Shown here in pieces: positions 1-8,759 of a stretch of DNA of 64,000 nucleotides. The DNA comes from Streptomyces deccanensis (GTDB lineage: Bacteria; Actinomycetota; Actinomycetes; Streptomycetales; Streptomycetaceae). Numbering within the stretch: the stretch's first letter is position 1; every line of letters starts with the position of its first letter. The notes under the pieces were generated by a model. The model had not been told where the DNA came from. It worked only from the letters and a program-made list of their open reading frames with translations, and made no database searches. The stretch lies in assembly GCF_022385335.1 (NCBI RefSeq), contig NZ_CP092431.1:9858001-9922000 (forward strand), read 5' to 3'. The position numbers and the translations under genes are program-made.

Positions 1-1
1 C

Positions 2-226
2 GCGTTGGTGGACGAGGAACTGGAGGAGGGGCTGCGGTCCCTCGCGGTCCCGGTGCGCGACCGTACGGGCCGGGTCGTCGCGGCGGTGAGCGTGGCGATG
101 CACACCGCCCGGCGGACCCCCGAGCAGTGCCTGGCCGAGGTCCTCCCGGACCTGCGCGACGCCGCGGCCCGCGTCGAGGCGGATCTGTGGGTCGCGGGGC
201 GTTTCGCTCGCATCCCCTCGGCGTGA
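2..226 (+). CDS. IclR-family regulator, C-terminal end (cut by window edge)
   Basis: This is the last 74 codons of a gene that begins before the window. The frame is open from base 2 to the stop at 224-226. The translation holds the end of an IclR effector-binding domain: the stretch LVDEELEEGLRSLAVPVRD, the following VVAAVSVAMH strand and the final helix match the same region of the complete IclR protein encoded at 277-1059. IclR proteins are dimeric helix-turn-helix regulators, often of aromatic or short-chain acid catabolism. It converges with the next regulator gene; the 50-bp gap has no clear hairpin. The DNA-binding half is outside the window, so no target can be proposed. Confidence 0.8.
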   Translation, partial: ALVDEELEEGLRSLAVPVRDRTGRVVAAVSVAMHTARRTPEQCLAEVLPDLRDAAARVEADLWVAGRFARIPSA

Positions 227-276
227 GCGGTGCCCGCGCGCGGTCGTCGGCGCGTGGGACGCTCCCCGTTGTCGTG

Positions 277-1059
277 CTAGCCGGTGATGTGCAGCTCCGT
301 CTCGATGCGGGCGACGGTGTCCAGGAGCGGGGGCAGCAGGGTCTCGCGTACCCAGTGGGCGTCTCCCCGTCGGACGTGGGTGGCGAGGTTGACGCCGGCC
401 ACCGCCTGCCCCGCCTCGTTGCGGACGGGCGCGCCGATCGAGATCACGCCCTCTTCGAGTTCCTGGTCCACCAGGCACCAGCCCTGCGCCCGTACCCGCT
501 CCAGTTCCGTGAGGAGCGTCTCGCGGCAGGTGAGGGTGCGGGCGGTGAGCGGTCGCAGGGACGCCCTGTCGAGGTAGGTCCGCAGCCGTTCGTCGTCGAG
601 GTCGGCGAGCAGGACCCGGCCCAGGGAGGTGGCGTGGGCGGGCAGGCGGGTGCCGATGTTGATGGACACGGACATGATGCGCCGGGTGGGCACGCGGCTG
701 ACGTACACCACGTCGTCCCCGTCGAGCACCGCCGCCGACGAGGACTCCTGGACCTCGGCGACCAGCTGTTCGAGGTGGGGCAGGGCGATCTCCGCCAGGG
801 ACAGACTGGACAGGTAGGCGAAACCCATTTCCAGGACCCGGGCGGTCGGACGGAAGTGCCGGCCGTCGGTGGCCACGGCCAGGTACCCGAGATCGGCCAG
901 GGTGAGCACGAAGCGCCGGGCGGCGGCGCGGCTCATGCCGGTCGCCCTGGCGATCTCCGCGAGGGTCAGCTCCCGGGTGTCGGCGCTGAAGGCACGGATG
1001 ACGGCGATACCCCGCTCCAGCGACCGCACGAAGTACCGCCCGTGTTCCTTGTCGTCCAT
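277..1059 (-). CDS. IclR-family transcriptional regulator (PcaR/PobR-like)
   Basis: This 260-residue protein has the normal length for the family. An N-terminal winged helix-turn-helix lies at about residues 12-65 (ERGIAVIRAFS, then LTLAEIARATGMSRAAARR). The IclR effector-binding domain follows at about residues 85-255, with VYVSRVPTRRIMSVSINIG and a conserved CLVDQELEEGV segment. The wording of these motifs is closest to the PcaR/PobR branch, which responds to aromatic acids or their breakdown products. That is family knowledge, not proof of the ligand here. It is the last gene of the leftward transporter operon, 26 bp after the ATPase gene, so it probably controls that operon and itself. 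A candidate operator lies in the operon leader at 4581-4614. Confidence 0.88.
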   Translation of the reverse strand: MDDKEHGRYFVRSLERGIAVIRAFSADTRELTLAEIARATGMSRAAARRFVLTLADLGYLAVATDGRHFRPTARVLEMGFAYLSSLSLAEIALPHLEQLVAEVQESSSAAVLDGDDVVYVSRVPTRRIMSVSINIGTRLPAHATSLGRVLLADLDDERLRTYLDRASLRPLTARTLTCRETLLTELERVRAQGWCLVDQELEEGVISIGAPVRNEAGQAVAGVNLATHVRRGDAHWVRETLLPPLLDTVARIETELHITG

Positions 1060-1085
1060 GCGTCGCGGCTCCGATGGTCGGGGTG

Positions 1086-1919
1086 TTACGACTCCGTCTT
1101 CTGCAGGGCGCGGTCACCACCGCGGTCGGCGACCGGCGGGTCCGTGTCGCCGTTGTGGTGTTTGGCCCGCTGGATCTGCTCGTAGACGTGGGCGCGCAGC
1201 TCGGCGAAGCGGGTGCTGGAGCGGGTGTGCAACTGGTCGCGTGCGTCGGGGAGATCGATGGTCAGGTCCTCCTGCACCACGGTGGGGGAGGTGGACAGGA
1301 TGATGGTGCGCTGGCCGAGGTAGACGGCTTCGTCGATGTCGTGGGTGACGAACAGGACGGTGACGCCCAGGTCGTGCCACAACCGCCGGATGAGGTCCTC
1401 CAGTTCGGCGCGGGTCTGCGCGTCGACGGCGGCGAAGGGCTCGTCCATGAGGAGCACCTTCGGTTCGAAGGCGACGGCTCGGGCGATGGCCACGCGCTGT
1501 TGCATGCCGCCGGACAGCTGCCAGGGGTAGGCCTGGTGGGCGTCGGCGAGCCCCACCACGTCCAGGGCGTGGTCGACCAGTTCCCGCTCGCGGGCCTTGC
1601 CGAGTTTCTTGCGGCGCAGGGGCAGGGCGACGTTGTCGCGTACGTTCATCCAGGCGAACAGGGAGCGGCCGTACTCCTGGAAGACCACCGCCATGCCGTC
1701 CGGGGGGCCGGTGACCGGGCGGCCGTCCAGGGTCACTTCGCCGCTGGTCGGGGCGAGGAGGCCCGACATGCACTTCAGCAGGGTGGTCTTGCCGCAGCCG
1801 GACGGACCGACCAGGCACACGAGTTCGCCGGCGCCGATGTGAAACGTCAGGTTCCGCAGTGCCTCGACGTTGCGGTTCCGTCCGGTGTAGATCTTCTGCA
1901 GGTTGCGTACGTCGAGCAT
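1086..1919 (-). CDS. ABC transporter ATP-binding protein, nitrate/taurine type
   Basis: This 277-residue ATPase energises the importer encoded just upstream. Walker A is GPSGCGKTT (about residue 39), the signature is LSGGMQQR, Walker B is VLLMDEPF, and the switch His lies in FVTHDIDEA. The organisation matches SsuB/TauB/NrtD-type subunits, which work with two permeases and an NMT1/THI5-like binding protein. A good ribosome site (AGGAG) precedes the ATG in the 13-bp gap after the permease stop. The C-terminal 40 residues are a polar tail typical of this group. The substrate is not shown by the ATPase. Confidence 0.92.
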   Translation of the reverse strand: MLDVRNLQKIYTGRNRNVEALRNLTFHIGAGELVCLVGPSGCGKTTLLKCMSGLLAPTSGEVTLDGRPVTGPPDGMAVVFQEYGRSLFAWMNVRDNVALPLRRKKLGKARERELVDHALDVVGLADAHQAYPWQLSGGMQQRVAIARAVAFEPKVLLMDEPFAAVDAQTRAELEDLIRRLWHDLGVTVLFVTHDIDEAVYLGQRTIILSTSPTVVQEDLTIDLPDARDQLHTRSSTRFAELRAHVYEQIQRAKHHNGDTDPPVADRGGDRALQKTES

Positions 1920-1932
1920 CGACGTCTCCTTG

Positions 1933-2715
1933 TCAGGGGTTGCGCTGGGCCCGGCGCAGGCCGTGGTACCAGGCCAGGACCCGGTTCTCGGCGACGCGGA
2001 AGAGCAGGGAGAGGGCGAATCCGAGCAGGCCGAGCAGCAGGACGCCGCTCCACATCTCGGGGATGGCGAAGGAGCGTTGGAACTGCACGATGGCGAAGCC
2101 GAGCCCGTTGCTGGCGGCGAACATCTCGCTGATGACCATGAGGATGATCGCGATGGACAGGGCCTGCCGCATGCCGGTGACGATCTGCGGGCTGGCCGAG
2201 CGCAGCACCAGGTGCCACAGTCGGGAGGGGCCGGTGATGCCGTAGGAGCGGCAGGTGTCGCTGAGCACCTCGTCGACCGCGCGGACGCCCTCGACGGTGT
2301 TGAGCAGGATCGGCCACATGCAGCCGCTGACGATGACGATCACCTTCATGGTGTCGCCGATGCCCGCGAACAGCATGATGACGGGCACGAGCACCGGGGG
2401 TGGGATGGCCCGGAACAGTTCCAGGACCGGCTCCAGGACGTCGCGCACGCGCCGGTGCATACCGACCACGAGGCCGAGTCCCACACCGACGGCCACGGCG
2501 AGGAGATAGCCGGTGAGCAGTCGGACCAGGCTGGGGACGACGTCCGACATCAGCCGTTCACCGGTCCACACCTCGCCGAACTTGCCGAGGACGGTGGAGA
2601 GCGGGGGGATGTAGAAGTCGGTGCTGCCGGCGGTGGCGAACCACCACACGGCGAACAGGACCCCGGGCAGGCCGAGGACGAGTCCGGTCCTTCGGGCCAG
2701 TGTGAGGACGCTCAT
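1933..2715 (-). CDS. ABC transporter permease (BPD type), second of pair
   Basis: This 260-residue inner-membrane permease has about six hydrophobic segments. The first is at residues 11-28. The coupling loop containing SYGITG, where the ATPase docks, lies near residues 160-180. The start is the ATG at 2713-2715, because it overlaps the stop of the preceding permease as ATGA (2712-2715); the longer open frame upstream only reads through that neighbour in another frame. With the other permease it would form the membrane channel of a nitrate/sulfonate/taurine-type importer. TauC/SsuC-like proteins are the nearest family by length and motif. Confidence 0.9.
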   Translation of the reverse strand: MSVLTLARRTGLVLGLPGVLFAVWWFATAGSTDFYIPPLSTVLGKFGEVWTGERLMSDVVPSLVRLLTGYLLAVAVGVGLGLVVGMHRRVRDVLEPVLELFRAIPPPVLVPVIMLFAGIGDTMKVIVIVSGCMWPILLNTVEGVRAVDEVLSDTCRSYGITGPSRLWHLVLRSASPQIVTGMRQALSIAIILMVISEMFAASNGLGFAIVQFQRSFAIPEMWSGVLLLGLLGFALSLLFRVAENRVLAWYHGLRRAQRNP

Positions 2716-3581
2716 CGCCGCCCCTCCCCGCGCATCGATGGGTGCCAGTGCAGTGCCCGCCGCTCGACCGCTCGGGCCACCAGGTTGACCGCGACTCCCA
2801 GGATCCCGGTGACCAGGACCAGGGCGTAGACCCTCGGCACGGCGCCGGACGTCTGTGCGACCGCCAGCTCCTTGCCCAGGCCCGGCGAGCCGATCACGAG
2901 TTCGGCGGTGATCGTCAGGACCAGTGCCACGGTCGCGGCCAGCCGCACCCCGGTCATCACGTACGGCAGTGCGGTGGGCCACAGGACGTACCGCACCCGT
3001 CCCCAGTCGCCCATCCGGTAGCTGCGGGCGGTGTCCTCGGCGACCGGGTCGACGTCCTGGGTGCCGGCCAGCACCTGGACGAGCACCTGCCAGAAGGAGG
3101 CGTACACGACCAGCAGCAGCTTCGACTCCAGGTCGGTGCCGTACAGCAGCACCGCCACCGGGATCAGGGCCACCGACGGGATGGGGCGCAGGAACTCGAT
3201 GGTGGAGGCGGTCACCGCCCGCAGCACGGGCACCGACCCGATCACCACGCCGGCCACCACCCCGGCCACCACGGCGATGACCAGCCCCAGACCCCAGCCG
3301 GTGAGGGTGTCGCCGAGCGCGGTCCAGAAGGTGTCCTCACCGAGCAGCTGCCACAGGGCCCGGCCCATCTCGGAGGCGGGCGGCAGATAGTCGGCGGAGA
3401 CGGCACCGGTGTGCGGCAGCACCTCCAGCAGCACCACCAGCCCGGCCAGCCCCGCCAGTCCCCGCAGCGGGGCGCCCAGGCCGTCCGTCGCCCGCCGGAG
3501 CCGGCCGCCGCCCGGCCCGCCGGGACCGGCGGCGGTCCCGGCGGGCTTCGTCAGTACAGGCGTGCTCCCGGTCGCGCTCAT
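2712..3581 (-). CDS. ABC transporter permease (BPD type), first of pair
   Basis: This 289-residue permease has a Gly/Pro-rich cytoplasmic N-terminus of about 35 residues, then six predicted membrane helices from LAGLAGLVVLLEVL onward. The EAA-type loop near residue 190 reads EDTARSYRMGDWGRVRYV. The start overlaps the stop of the binding-protein gene (ATGA, 3578-3581), showing translational coupling. It pairs with the permease encoded at 1933-2715. Two different permeases in one operon indicate a heterodimeric channel, whereas TauC-type systems are often homodimeric. The cargo is unknown. Confidence 0.9.
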   Translation of the reverse strand: MSATGSTPVLTKPAGTAAGPGGPGGGRLRRATDGLGAPLRGLAGLAGLVVLLEVLPHTGAVSADYLPPASEMGRALWQLLGEDTFWTALGDTLTGWGLGLVIAVVAGVVAGVVIGSVPVLRAVTASTIEFLRPIPSVALIPVAVLLYGTDLESKLLLVVYASFWQVLVQVLAGTQDVDPVAEDTARSYRMGDWGRVRYVLWPTALPYVMTGVRLAATVALVLTITAELVIGSPGLGKELAVAQTSGAVPRVYALVLVTGILGVAVNLVARAVERRALHWHPSMRGEGRR

Positions 3582-4552
3582 GAGAACAGCGCGTCCAGAT
3601 CGGGCTTCTTGCCGCCGAAGATGCCGTCCTGCTCACCGAGTTGGGCCAGCTTCTGCAGGGAGGCCATGTCGTACTCGGCCGGCCAGGTCGGCAGCGTCAG
3701 GTCCTTCAGCACCGCGCCGTCGATCTTGGTGTAAGTGGTGATGACCTGGCGCGCCTCGTCCGGGTGCTCGGAGGCGTACTTCAGCGACTCGCTCACCGCC
3801 TCGGTGAACTTCTTCACCAGGTCGGGGTTCTCCTGCACCAGCTTGGAGGAGGCGAAGTACGTCGCGATGGTCAGGTTCGGGTCCGTCTCGGCGAACGGCG
3901 ACGCGATGACTCGGGCGCCCTGGCCCTTGGCTATGGTCAGCGCGGGCTCACCCATCCACGCGGCGTCGACCTGACCGCCGTCCAGCGCGGCCGGCATCTG
4001 ATCGAACGGCATCTCGACGAACTTGACCTTCGAGGGGTCGCCGCCGTCCTTGCGCACCACCTCACGAACGGTGGTGTCGCCGACGTTCTGCAGCGTGTTG
4101 ACCGCCACCGTCTTGCCGGCCAGTTCCTTGGCCGACTTGATCGCGCTGTCCTTCTTGACGGCCACCCCGCTGATGTCCTTCTCGACGTCTCCGGTGGAGG
4201 CGGCCCCGTTCACCACGGACTTGAGCGGTACGCCCTTGGTCTGCGCGATCATCAGCGAGGTGACGTTGCTGAACCCGAACTGGAACTGACCGCTGACCAC
4301 TCCGGGGATGATGGCGGCGCCACCCTGAGCGGCCTCCATCTTCAGCTCGATGCCACGGCTGCTGAAGAACCCCTTCTTCTGCCCCAGGTACAGCGGTGCC
4401 ACGTCGACGATCGGAATGATCCCGACCTTGACCTCGGTGGTCTTGCCGCCGTCCGTCGACGGGGAGCCGGCCGTGGACGACGAAGATCCACACCCGGCCG
4501 CTCCCACGACCGTCAACACCGCTACAGCAAGCCCTAGAACGCGCCTTCGCAT
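3578..4552 (-). CDS. ABC transporter substrate-binding lipoprotein (NMT1/THI5-like)
   Basis: This 324-residue extracytoplasmic binding protein feeds the importer. The start is the ATG at 4552, because AGGAGGG lies six bases upstream. It gives a proper lipoprotein signal (RRR, hydrophobic stretch, AAG before Cys21) and then a Ser-rich linker. The mature part starts VKVGIIPIVDVAPLYLGQKK, the usual opening of NMT1/THI5-like domains, which bind nitrate, sulfonates, pyrimidine precursors or aromatic acids in different members. It is first in the operon, so it is likely the most expressed. An inverted-repeat region 29-62 bp upstream may be the operator. Import of an aromatic acid would fit the IclR partner but is an inference. 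Confidence 0.9.
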   Translation of the reverse strand: MRRRVLGLAVAVLTVVGAAGCGSSSSTAGSPSTDGGKTTEVKVGIIPIVDVAPLYLGQKKGFFSSRGIELKMEAAQGGAAIIPGVVSGQFQFGFSNVTSLMIAQTKGVPLKSVVNGAASTGDVEKDISGVAVKKDSAIKSAKELAGKTVAVNTLQNVGDTTVREVVRKDGGDPSKVKFVEMPFDQMPAALDGGQVDAAWMGEPALTIAKGQGARVIASPFAETDPNLTIATYFASSKLVQENPDLVKKFTEAVSESLKYASEHPDEARQVITTYTKIDGAVLKDLTLPTWPAEYDMASLQKLAQLGEQDGIFGGKKPDLDALFS

Positions 4553-4580
4553 AGGGGCCCTCCTGACAGGGTAAGGATGT

Positions 4581-4614
4581 GTTCGCAATGCGCACGAAAT
4601 TGCGTGTGCCGAAC
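4581..4614. promoter_or_regulatory. Nested inverted repeats, candidate IclR operator
   Basis: CGCAAT at 4584-4589 pairs with ATTGCG at 4599-4604, and outer arms GTTCG (4581-4585) and CGAAC (4610-4614) also pair. The region is relatively A/T-rich and sits 29-62 bp before the binding-protein ATG. Operons of this kind are often controlled by the IclR protein they encode. Assigning the site to the regulator at 277-1059 is inference. Confidence 0.4.
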
Positions 4615-4772
4615 AAGATAGGGCGGACGCTATGCCTCCGGGTGGGGTGCGTCAATAGGTGGCACCGAGACACCGCGCCGCCGGGCCCGGCCACCTCGCG
4701 CGACGGCCAGGGCCGCTCAGCCGAGCACGAAACCGCGCCTCCCGGCGGAGTGTTGAGCCGGTACAAGACCGC

Positions 4773-4796
4773 GGGCCGCCCCTTACGGGACGGCCC
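4773..4796 (-). terminator. Hairpin after the iron-importer operon
   Basis: GGGCCG and CGGCCC form a 6-bp stem, continued after one mismatch by CCC/GGG around a TTAC loop. It lies 78 bp past the stop of the ATPase gene. There is no clear U run, as is common in very GC-rich actinobacteria. Confidence 0.5.
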
Positions 4797-4873
4797 GGGT
4801 GCCACCTGTGCCTTCTGGTCACCGCGCCGTGCACGGAGGCACGGAGCAGCGATCGGCGACGGGACGGAATCGG

Positions 4874-5932
4874 CTAGGGATGGAGCGTGGCCTCGCCGGT
4901 GACGTGGATCGCGGTCTGCTCACCGGGGCGGACCGGCACCGTACCCGTGACACGGACGTCCACCGGACGGTCGAGCCCCTCGACGGCCACGGCGACCTTG
5001 GCGTCGTGGCCGTAGAAGCAGACGTCGGTCACCGTGGCCCGCACGGTCCCGGCCGCGCCGGTGTCGGCGAGGCGCAACTGCTCGGGGCGCAGCACGACCG
5101 TGCCGGTGCGCCGCCCGTCGGCCGGCGCGGCCAGCGCCACGGTGCCCAGCGGGGTGGTGGCCGCGGAGCCGCCGTCGACGACCGTGCCGGGCACCAGGAC
5201 GGCGTCGCCCACGAACCCGGCGACCCAGGGGTCGGCGGGGCGCCGGTAGAGGTCCTGCGGGGTGTCGCACTGCGCGACGCGACCCTGCCGTACGACGGCT
5301 ACGAGGTCGGCGGTGGACAGTGCCTCCTGCTGGTCGTGGGTGACCAGCAGCGCCGTGGCCCCGGTGGCCCGCAGCGCGGCCCGGACGTCCGCCCGGACCC
5401 CGGCGCGCAGGGCGCTGTCGAGGGCGTTGAACGGTTCGTCGAGCAGGACGAGCGCGGGTCGTGGCGCGAGCGCCCTGGCCAGGGCGATGCGTTGCTGCTG
5501 TCCACCGGACAGCTCGTGCGGCATCCGGTGGCCGTATCCCGAGAGTCCGACGAGGTCGAGCATCTCCTCGGTCCGGCGGCTCCGCTCGCTCCGGTCGCGT
5601 CCGGTGAGGCCGAAGGCCACGTTGCGGGCGACGCTCAGGTGCGGGAAGAGGGCACCCTCCTGCGGCACGATGCCGATGTGCCGCCGTTCCGGCGGCAGTT
5701 GCACACCCGGGCCGATCACCGTGCGCCCGCCGAGCGCGACCGTGCCCGCGTCGGCGCGCAGGAACCCGGCGACGACGCGCAGCAGGGTGGTCTTGCCGCA
5801 GCCGGAGGGCCCGAGCACGGCCGCGAGCGCACCGCCCGGCACGGTGAGGTCCAGCCCTCGCAGGACCGGCGCCTCGTGACCGTAGGACTTGGACAGCCCC
5901 TCGACGCGGAGCTCGTTGTGACGGTCGTTCAT
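4874..5932 (-). CDS. fbpC: Fe(III) ABC transporter ATP-binding protein
   Basis: This 352-residue ATPase has Walker A GPSGCGKTT, signature LSGGQQQR, Walker B LVLLDEPF and switch LLVTHDQQEA in the first 230 residues. A C-terminal TOBE-like regulatory domain of about 110 residues follows, which gives the length typical of FbpC/PotA-type subunits. The start is the ATG at 5932, overlapping the permease stop as ATGA. It is the third gene of a binding protein-permease-ATPase operon whose upstream region carries an iron box. Ferric iron is therefore the best substrate call; thiamine or spermidine importers share the fold but would not explain the box. Confidence 0.85.
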   Translation of the reverse strand: MNDRHNELRVEGLSKSYGHEAPVLRGLDLTVPGGALAAVLGPSGCGKTTLLRVVAGFLRADAGTVALGGRTVIGPGVQLPPERRHIGIVPQEGALFPHLSVARNVAFGLTGRDRSERSRRTEEMLDLVGLSGYGHRMPHELSGGQQQRIALARALAPRPALVLLDEPFNALDSALRAGVRADVRAALRATGATALLVTHDQQEALSTADLVAVVRQGRVAQCDTPQDLYRRPADPWVAGFVGDAVLVPGTVVDGGSAATTPLGTVALAAPADGRRTGTVVLRPEQLRLADTGAAGTVRATVTDVCFYGHDAKVAVAVEGLDRPVDVRVTGTVPVRPGEQTAIHVTGEATLHP

Positions 5933-7530
5933 GTGCGGTGCCTGCCCAGGAGGTAGGAGGGGACGGCGGCGAGCAGGATCAGGGTGGCCGCGTAGGGCGC
6001 CGCGGCGGCGAAGGAACCGGCCCCGGTCTCGGTCCACAGCCGGGTGGCCAGCGTGTCCATGCCGGTCGGGCGCAGCAGCAGCGTCGCCGGCAGCTCCTTC
6101 ATGCAGACCACGAAGGTGAGCGCGGCGCCGGCCGCCACACCCGGTGCCGCCAGGGGCACGGTCACCTCGCGCAGCACGCGCAGGGGCGACCTGCCCAGCG
6201 AACGCGCCACGTCCTCCAGCACGCGGGGCGCCTGCAGGACGGCGGCTCGGGTGGCGGCCACCGTGACGGGCAGGAAGAGGACGGCGTAGGCGCAGACCAG
6301 CAGGGGGAGCCGCTGGTAGAGCGGATAGGCGTAGCGCACCGCGAAGAAGACGAGGGACAGCGCGACGGTGATGCCGGGCAGCGCGTGGCCGGCGTAGGCG
6401 GCCTGCTCCAGCAGCCGGGCTCCGCGTCCTCGGTACCGTGCGGCGATCACTCCGACGGGCAGCGCCAGCACGGTCGTGAGGGCGGCGCCCGCCGCCGCGA
6501 CCCCGAGCGTGGTCGAGGCCGTCCCCACCAGGTCGCCGACGTCCCAGGTGGCTGACGTGCCGACCGTCAGCCAGTAGCCGAGGGTGCTCAGCGGGAAGGC
6601 CACGGCGACCGCCGCGACAGCCGCGCACCAGGCGAGGGCGGGGATCCGCCAGCGTCCCAACGGGACCGGGGCGGCCGGGCGCGCGGTGCCGCCGCCGGTC
6701 CTGGCGTGGCCCGCGCGCCCCCGGGTGCGGGCCTCGGCCGCGACCAGCGCCACCGTCATCACCACCAGCACGACGCTGAGCGCGGCGGCCGGCGTGCGGT
6801 CGAAGGAGGCGCGGTAAGAGGTGTGGACGGCCCGGGTGAAGGTGTCGTAGCGCATGAGGGAGACCGCGCCGAAGTCGGAGAGCACGTACAGCGCGACGAG
6901 CAGCGCGCCGCCCGCGGCCGCCGGGCGCAGTTGCGGCAGCGTGACCCGCAGGAAGGCGCGTACGGCGCCGTGGCCGAGGGAGCGCGCGGCCTCCTCCTGC
7001 GCCGGGTCGATGCCGCGCAGCGCGGCGGCGACCGGCAGGTGGACGTACGGAAAGCTCACCAGGGTCAGCGCGAGCGCCGCCCCGCCGAACCCCGAGGCCC
7101 CCGGCACGGCGGCGAGCCATACGAAGGCGGCGACATAGCTGGGCACGGCGAGCGGCAGCGTGGCCAGCACCGACCAGGCACGCGCCCCGGGCAGGGCGGT
7201 GCGCACGGTCAGCCAGGCCAGCGAGACGCCGAGGACCAGGCAGGCCGCCACCACGACGGCCGTCAAGCCGAGGCTCCGGCCGAGGAGTTGCAGGGTGCGC
7301 TCGTCGGCGACGACGTCCCAGGCGTACTGCGGTCCCCGTTCCAGGGCGCGGACGGCGAGGTAGCCGAGCGGCAGCAGGGCGAACAGGGCGGCGACACAGG
7401 CGGGGACGAGCAGGACGAGCGGGGGTCTACGGTCCCGGTCCGAGGGGGCCTTGAGGTACGCGCGGACGCGCCGCCGCCCGGCCGGGGCGGGTGCTCCGGC
7501 CGGGCGTGTCGTGGTTTGTGTCGTGGTCAC
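5929..7530 (-). CDS. fbpB: Fe(III) ABC transporter permease (fused double permease)
   Basis: This protein of about 533 residues contains two BPD-type permease halves in one chain, as in FbpB/ThiP: roughly twelve membrane helices, with a coupling loop in each half (EEAARSLGHGAVRAF and EDVARSLGRSPLRVL). The start is taken as the GTG at 7528-7530, five bases after the binding-protein stop. No strong ribosome site is visible, so translation is probably coupled to the gene before. The longer open frame upstream runs through the binding-protein gene and is not used. The stop overlaps the ATPase ATG. Confidence 0.85.
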   Translation of the reverse strand: MTTTQTTTRPAGAPAPAGRRRVRAYLKAPSDRDRRPPLVLLVPACVAALFALLPLGYLAVRALERGPQYAWDVVADERTLQLLGRSLGLTAVVVAACLVLGVSLAWLTVRTALPGARAWSVLATLPLAVPSYVAAFVWLAAVPGASGFGGAALALTLVSFPYVHLPVAAALRGIDPAQEEAARSLGHGAVRAFLRVTLPQLRPAAAGGALLVALYVLSDFGAVSLMRYDTFTRAVHTSYRASFDRTPAAALSVVLVVMTVALVAAEARTRGRAGHARTGGGTARPAAPVPLGRWRIPALAWCAAVAAVAVAFPLSTLGYWLTVGTSATWDVGDLVGTASTTLGVAAAGAALTTVLALPVGVIAARYRGRGARLLEQAAYAGHALPGITVALSLVFFAVRYAYPLYQRLPLLVCAYAVLFLPVTVAATRAAVLQAPRVLEDVARSLGRSPLRVLREVTVPLAAPGVAAGAALTFVVCMKELPATLLLRPTGMDTLATRLWTETGAGSFAAAAPYAATLILLAAVPSYLLGRHRT

Positions 7531-7535
7531 GACCG

Positions 7536-8585
7536 TCAGACCAGTCCGACGTCCTGGAGCATGGCCAGGGTCTCCTGGAGGGACTCCAGCTTGCCGAGGT
7601 CGATGTCGGGGGACTGCAGGGAGTCGAACGGGGGCAGGCCCTCCACGGTGCTGGTGACGCCTGCGGCCAGCGGGTACTCCTTCGTCGTGTCCGCGAAGTA
7701 GGTCTGCGCCTCCTTGGACAGCAGGAAGTCCACGGCCTTCTGGGCGGCCTCGCTCTGGCCGCCGTCCTTCAGGATGCCGACGCCGGCGACGTTGATGAGC
7801 GCTCCGGGGTCCTTGCCGGGCAGGAAGTGGAGCTTGGCGTTGACCTTGTCCTCGCCCTTCTCCGCGACCCGCTCGTACCAGTAGTAGTGGTTGACCAGGC
7901 CGAGGGAGACCTCGCCGGCCTCGATCGCGTCGAGGGTGGCCAGGTTGTGGGCGTACGTCTTGGCGCCGTTGGCCTTCAGGTCCTCCAGCCACCGACGGGT
8001 CGCGTCGTCGCCCTCCAGGGCGCGCATGCCGGTGACGAACGCCTGGAAGGAGGCGTTGGTGGGGGCGAAGCCGACCTTGTCCTTCCACTCGGGCTTCACC
8101 ACGTCGTGGACACTGTCCGGGACTTCGTCCTCGTCGACCTGGTCGGGGTTGTAGGCGATGACGCGGACCCGCCCGGACAGGCCCACCCAGTCGCCGTCAC
8201 CGCCGCGGTACGCCTCGTCGACCTCGTCGAGCGTGGACGGGGGCAACTGCTCCAGCACCCCCTCCTTGGAGAGCGCGCCGAGTGCCCCGGCGTCCTGCGA
8301 GAAGAACAGCCCGGCCTTGGTGCGGTCGCCCTCCTCCAGGATCTGCGCGGCCAGTTCGGCGCTGTCGCCGTAGCGCACCTCCACCTTCGTGCCGACGGCC
8401 TTCTCCAACTTGTCGAGGATCGGCTCGACCAGTTTCTCGTTGCGGCCGGAGTAGATCACGAGCGTGGAGTCGCCGCTCTTCGCCGACCCGCCCTTGTCGT
8501 CGTCGGAGCCGCAGGAGGCGAGGGCGGGGAGCAGCAGGCCGGCCGCGAGGAGCGCGGTGATCCGGCCAGCCAGAGGGCGTCGCAT
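7536..8585 (-). CDS. fbpA: Fe(III) ABC transporter substrate-binding lipoprotein
   Basis: This 349-residue binding protein has a lipoprotein signal: MRRP, a hydrophobic core, and LASC with the lipidated Cys at 25. The mature part opens LVIYSGRNEKLVEPIL, the hallmark of FbpA/FutA-type ferric-binding proteins. The later VNHYYWYERVAEKG contains the adjacent tyrosines that coordinate iron in this family. The chosen ATG has AGGAAGG eight bases upstream. It leads the fbpA-fbpB-fbpC operon. The iron box 102-120 bp upstream indicates repression when iron is plentiful. Confidence 0.88.
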   Translation of the reverse strand: MRRPLAGRITALLAAGLLLPALASCGSDDDKGGSAKSGDSTLVIYSGRNEKLVEPILDKLEKAVGTKVEVRYGDSAELAAQILEEGDRTKAGLFFSQDAGALGALSKEGVLEQLPPSTLDEVDEAYRGGDGDWVGLSGRVRVIAYNPDQVDEDEVPDSVHDVVKPEWKDKVGFAPTNASFQAFVTGMRALEGDDATRRWLEDLKANGAKTYAHNLATLDAIEAGEVSLGLVNHYYWYERVAEKGEDKVNAKLHFLPGKDPGALINVAGVGILKDGGQSEAAQKAVDFLLSKEAQTYFADTTKEYPLAAGVTSTVEGLPPFDSLQSPDIDLGKLESLQETLAMLQDVGLV

Positions 8586-8686
8586 GTGGTGTGCCTTCCT
8601 ACGTGTTCGCCGCAACGCCGCAGGTCGGGCGTTCGTCAGCGAGCGGCGGAGTGATGCTTTCCAGCCAACTGTGAACATGCTATGAA

Positions 8687-8705
8687 TAAGGTAAAGCTCA
8701 CCTAA
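8687..8705. promoter_or_regulatory. Iron box (DtxR/DmdR1/IdeR-type operator)
   Basis: Read on the minus strand this is TTAGGTGAGCTTTACCTTA, which matches 14 of 19 positions of the actinobacterial iron-box consensus TTAGGTTAGGCTCACCTAA, including both TTAGGT and ACCT arms. It lies between divergent genes, 102 bp from the fbpA start and 55 bp from the adenylation-protein start, so it could control both. DtxR-family repressors bind such sites when loaded with Fe(II). Confidence 0.8.
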
Positions 8706-8759
8706 CCGTCAAGGGATCTGTGCTATTTGCGGACGCTGCCGCAGAAAGGTCGCGCGCCC

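Larger units (their letters stand above)
4553..4873. other. Intergenic: leader of importer operon and end of iron-importer operon
   Basis: This 321-bp gap separates the first gene of one leftward operon from the last gene of another. It holds the inverted repeats at 4581-4614 near the binding-protein gene and the hairpin at 4773-4796 that probably ends the iron-importer transcript. No convincing coding frame was seen. Confidence 0.6.
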
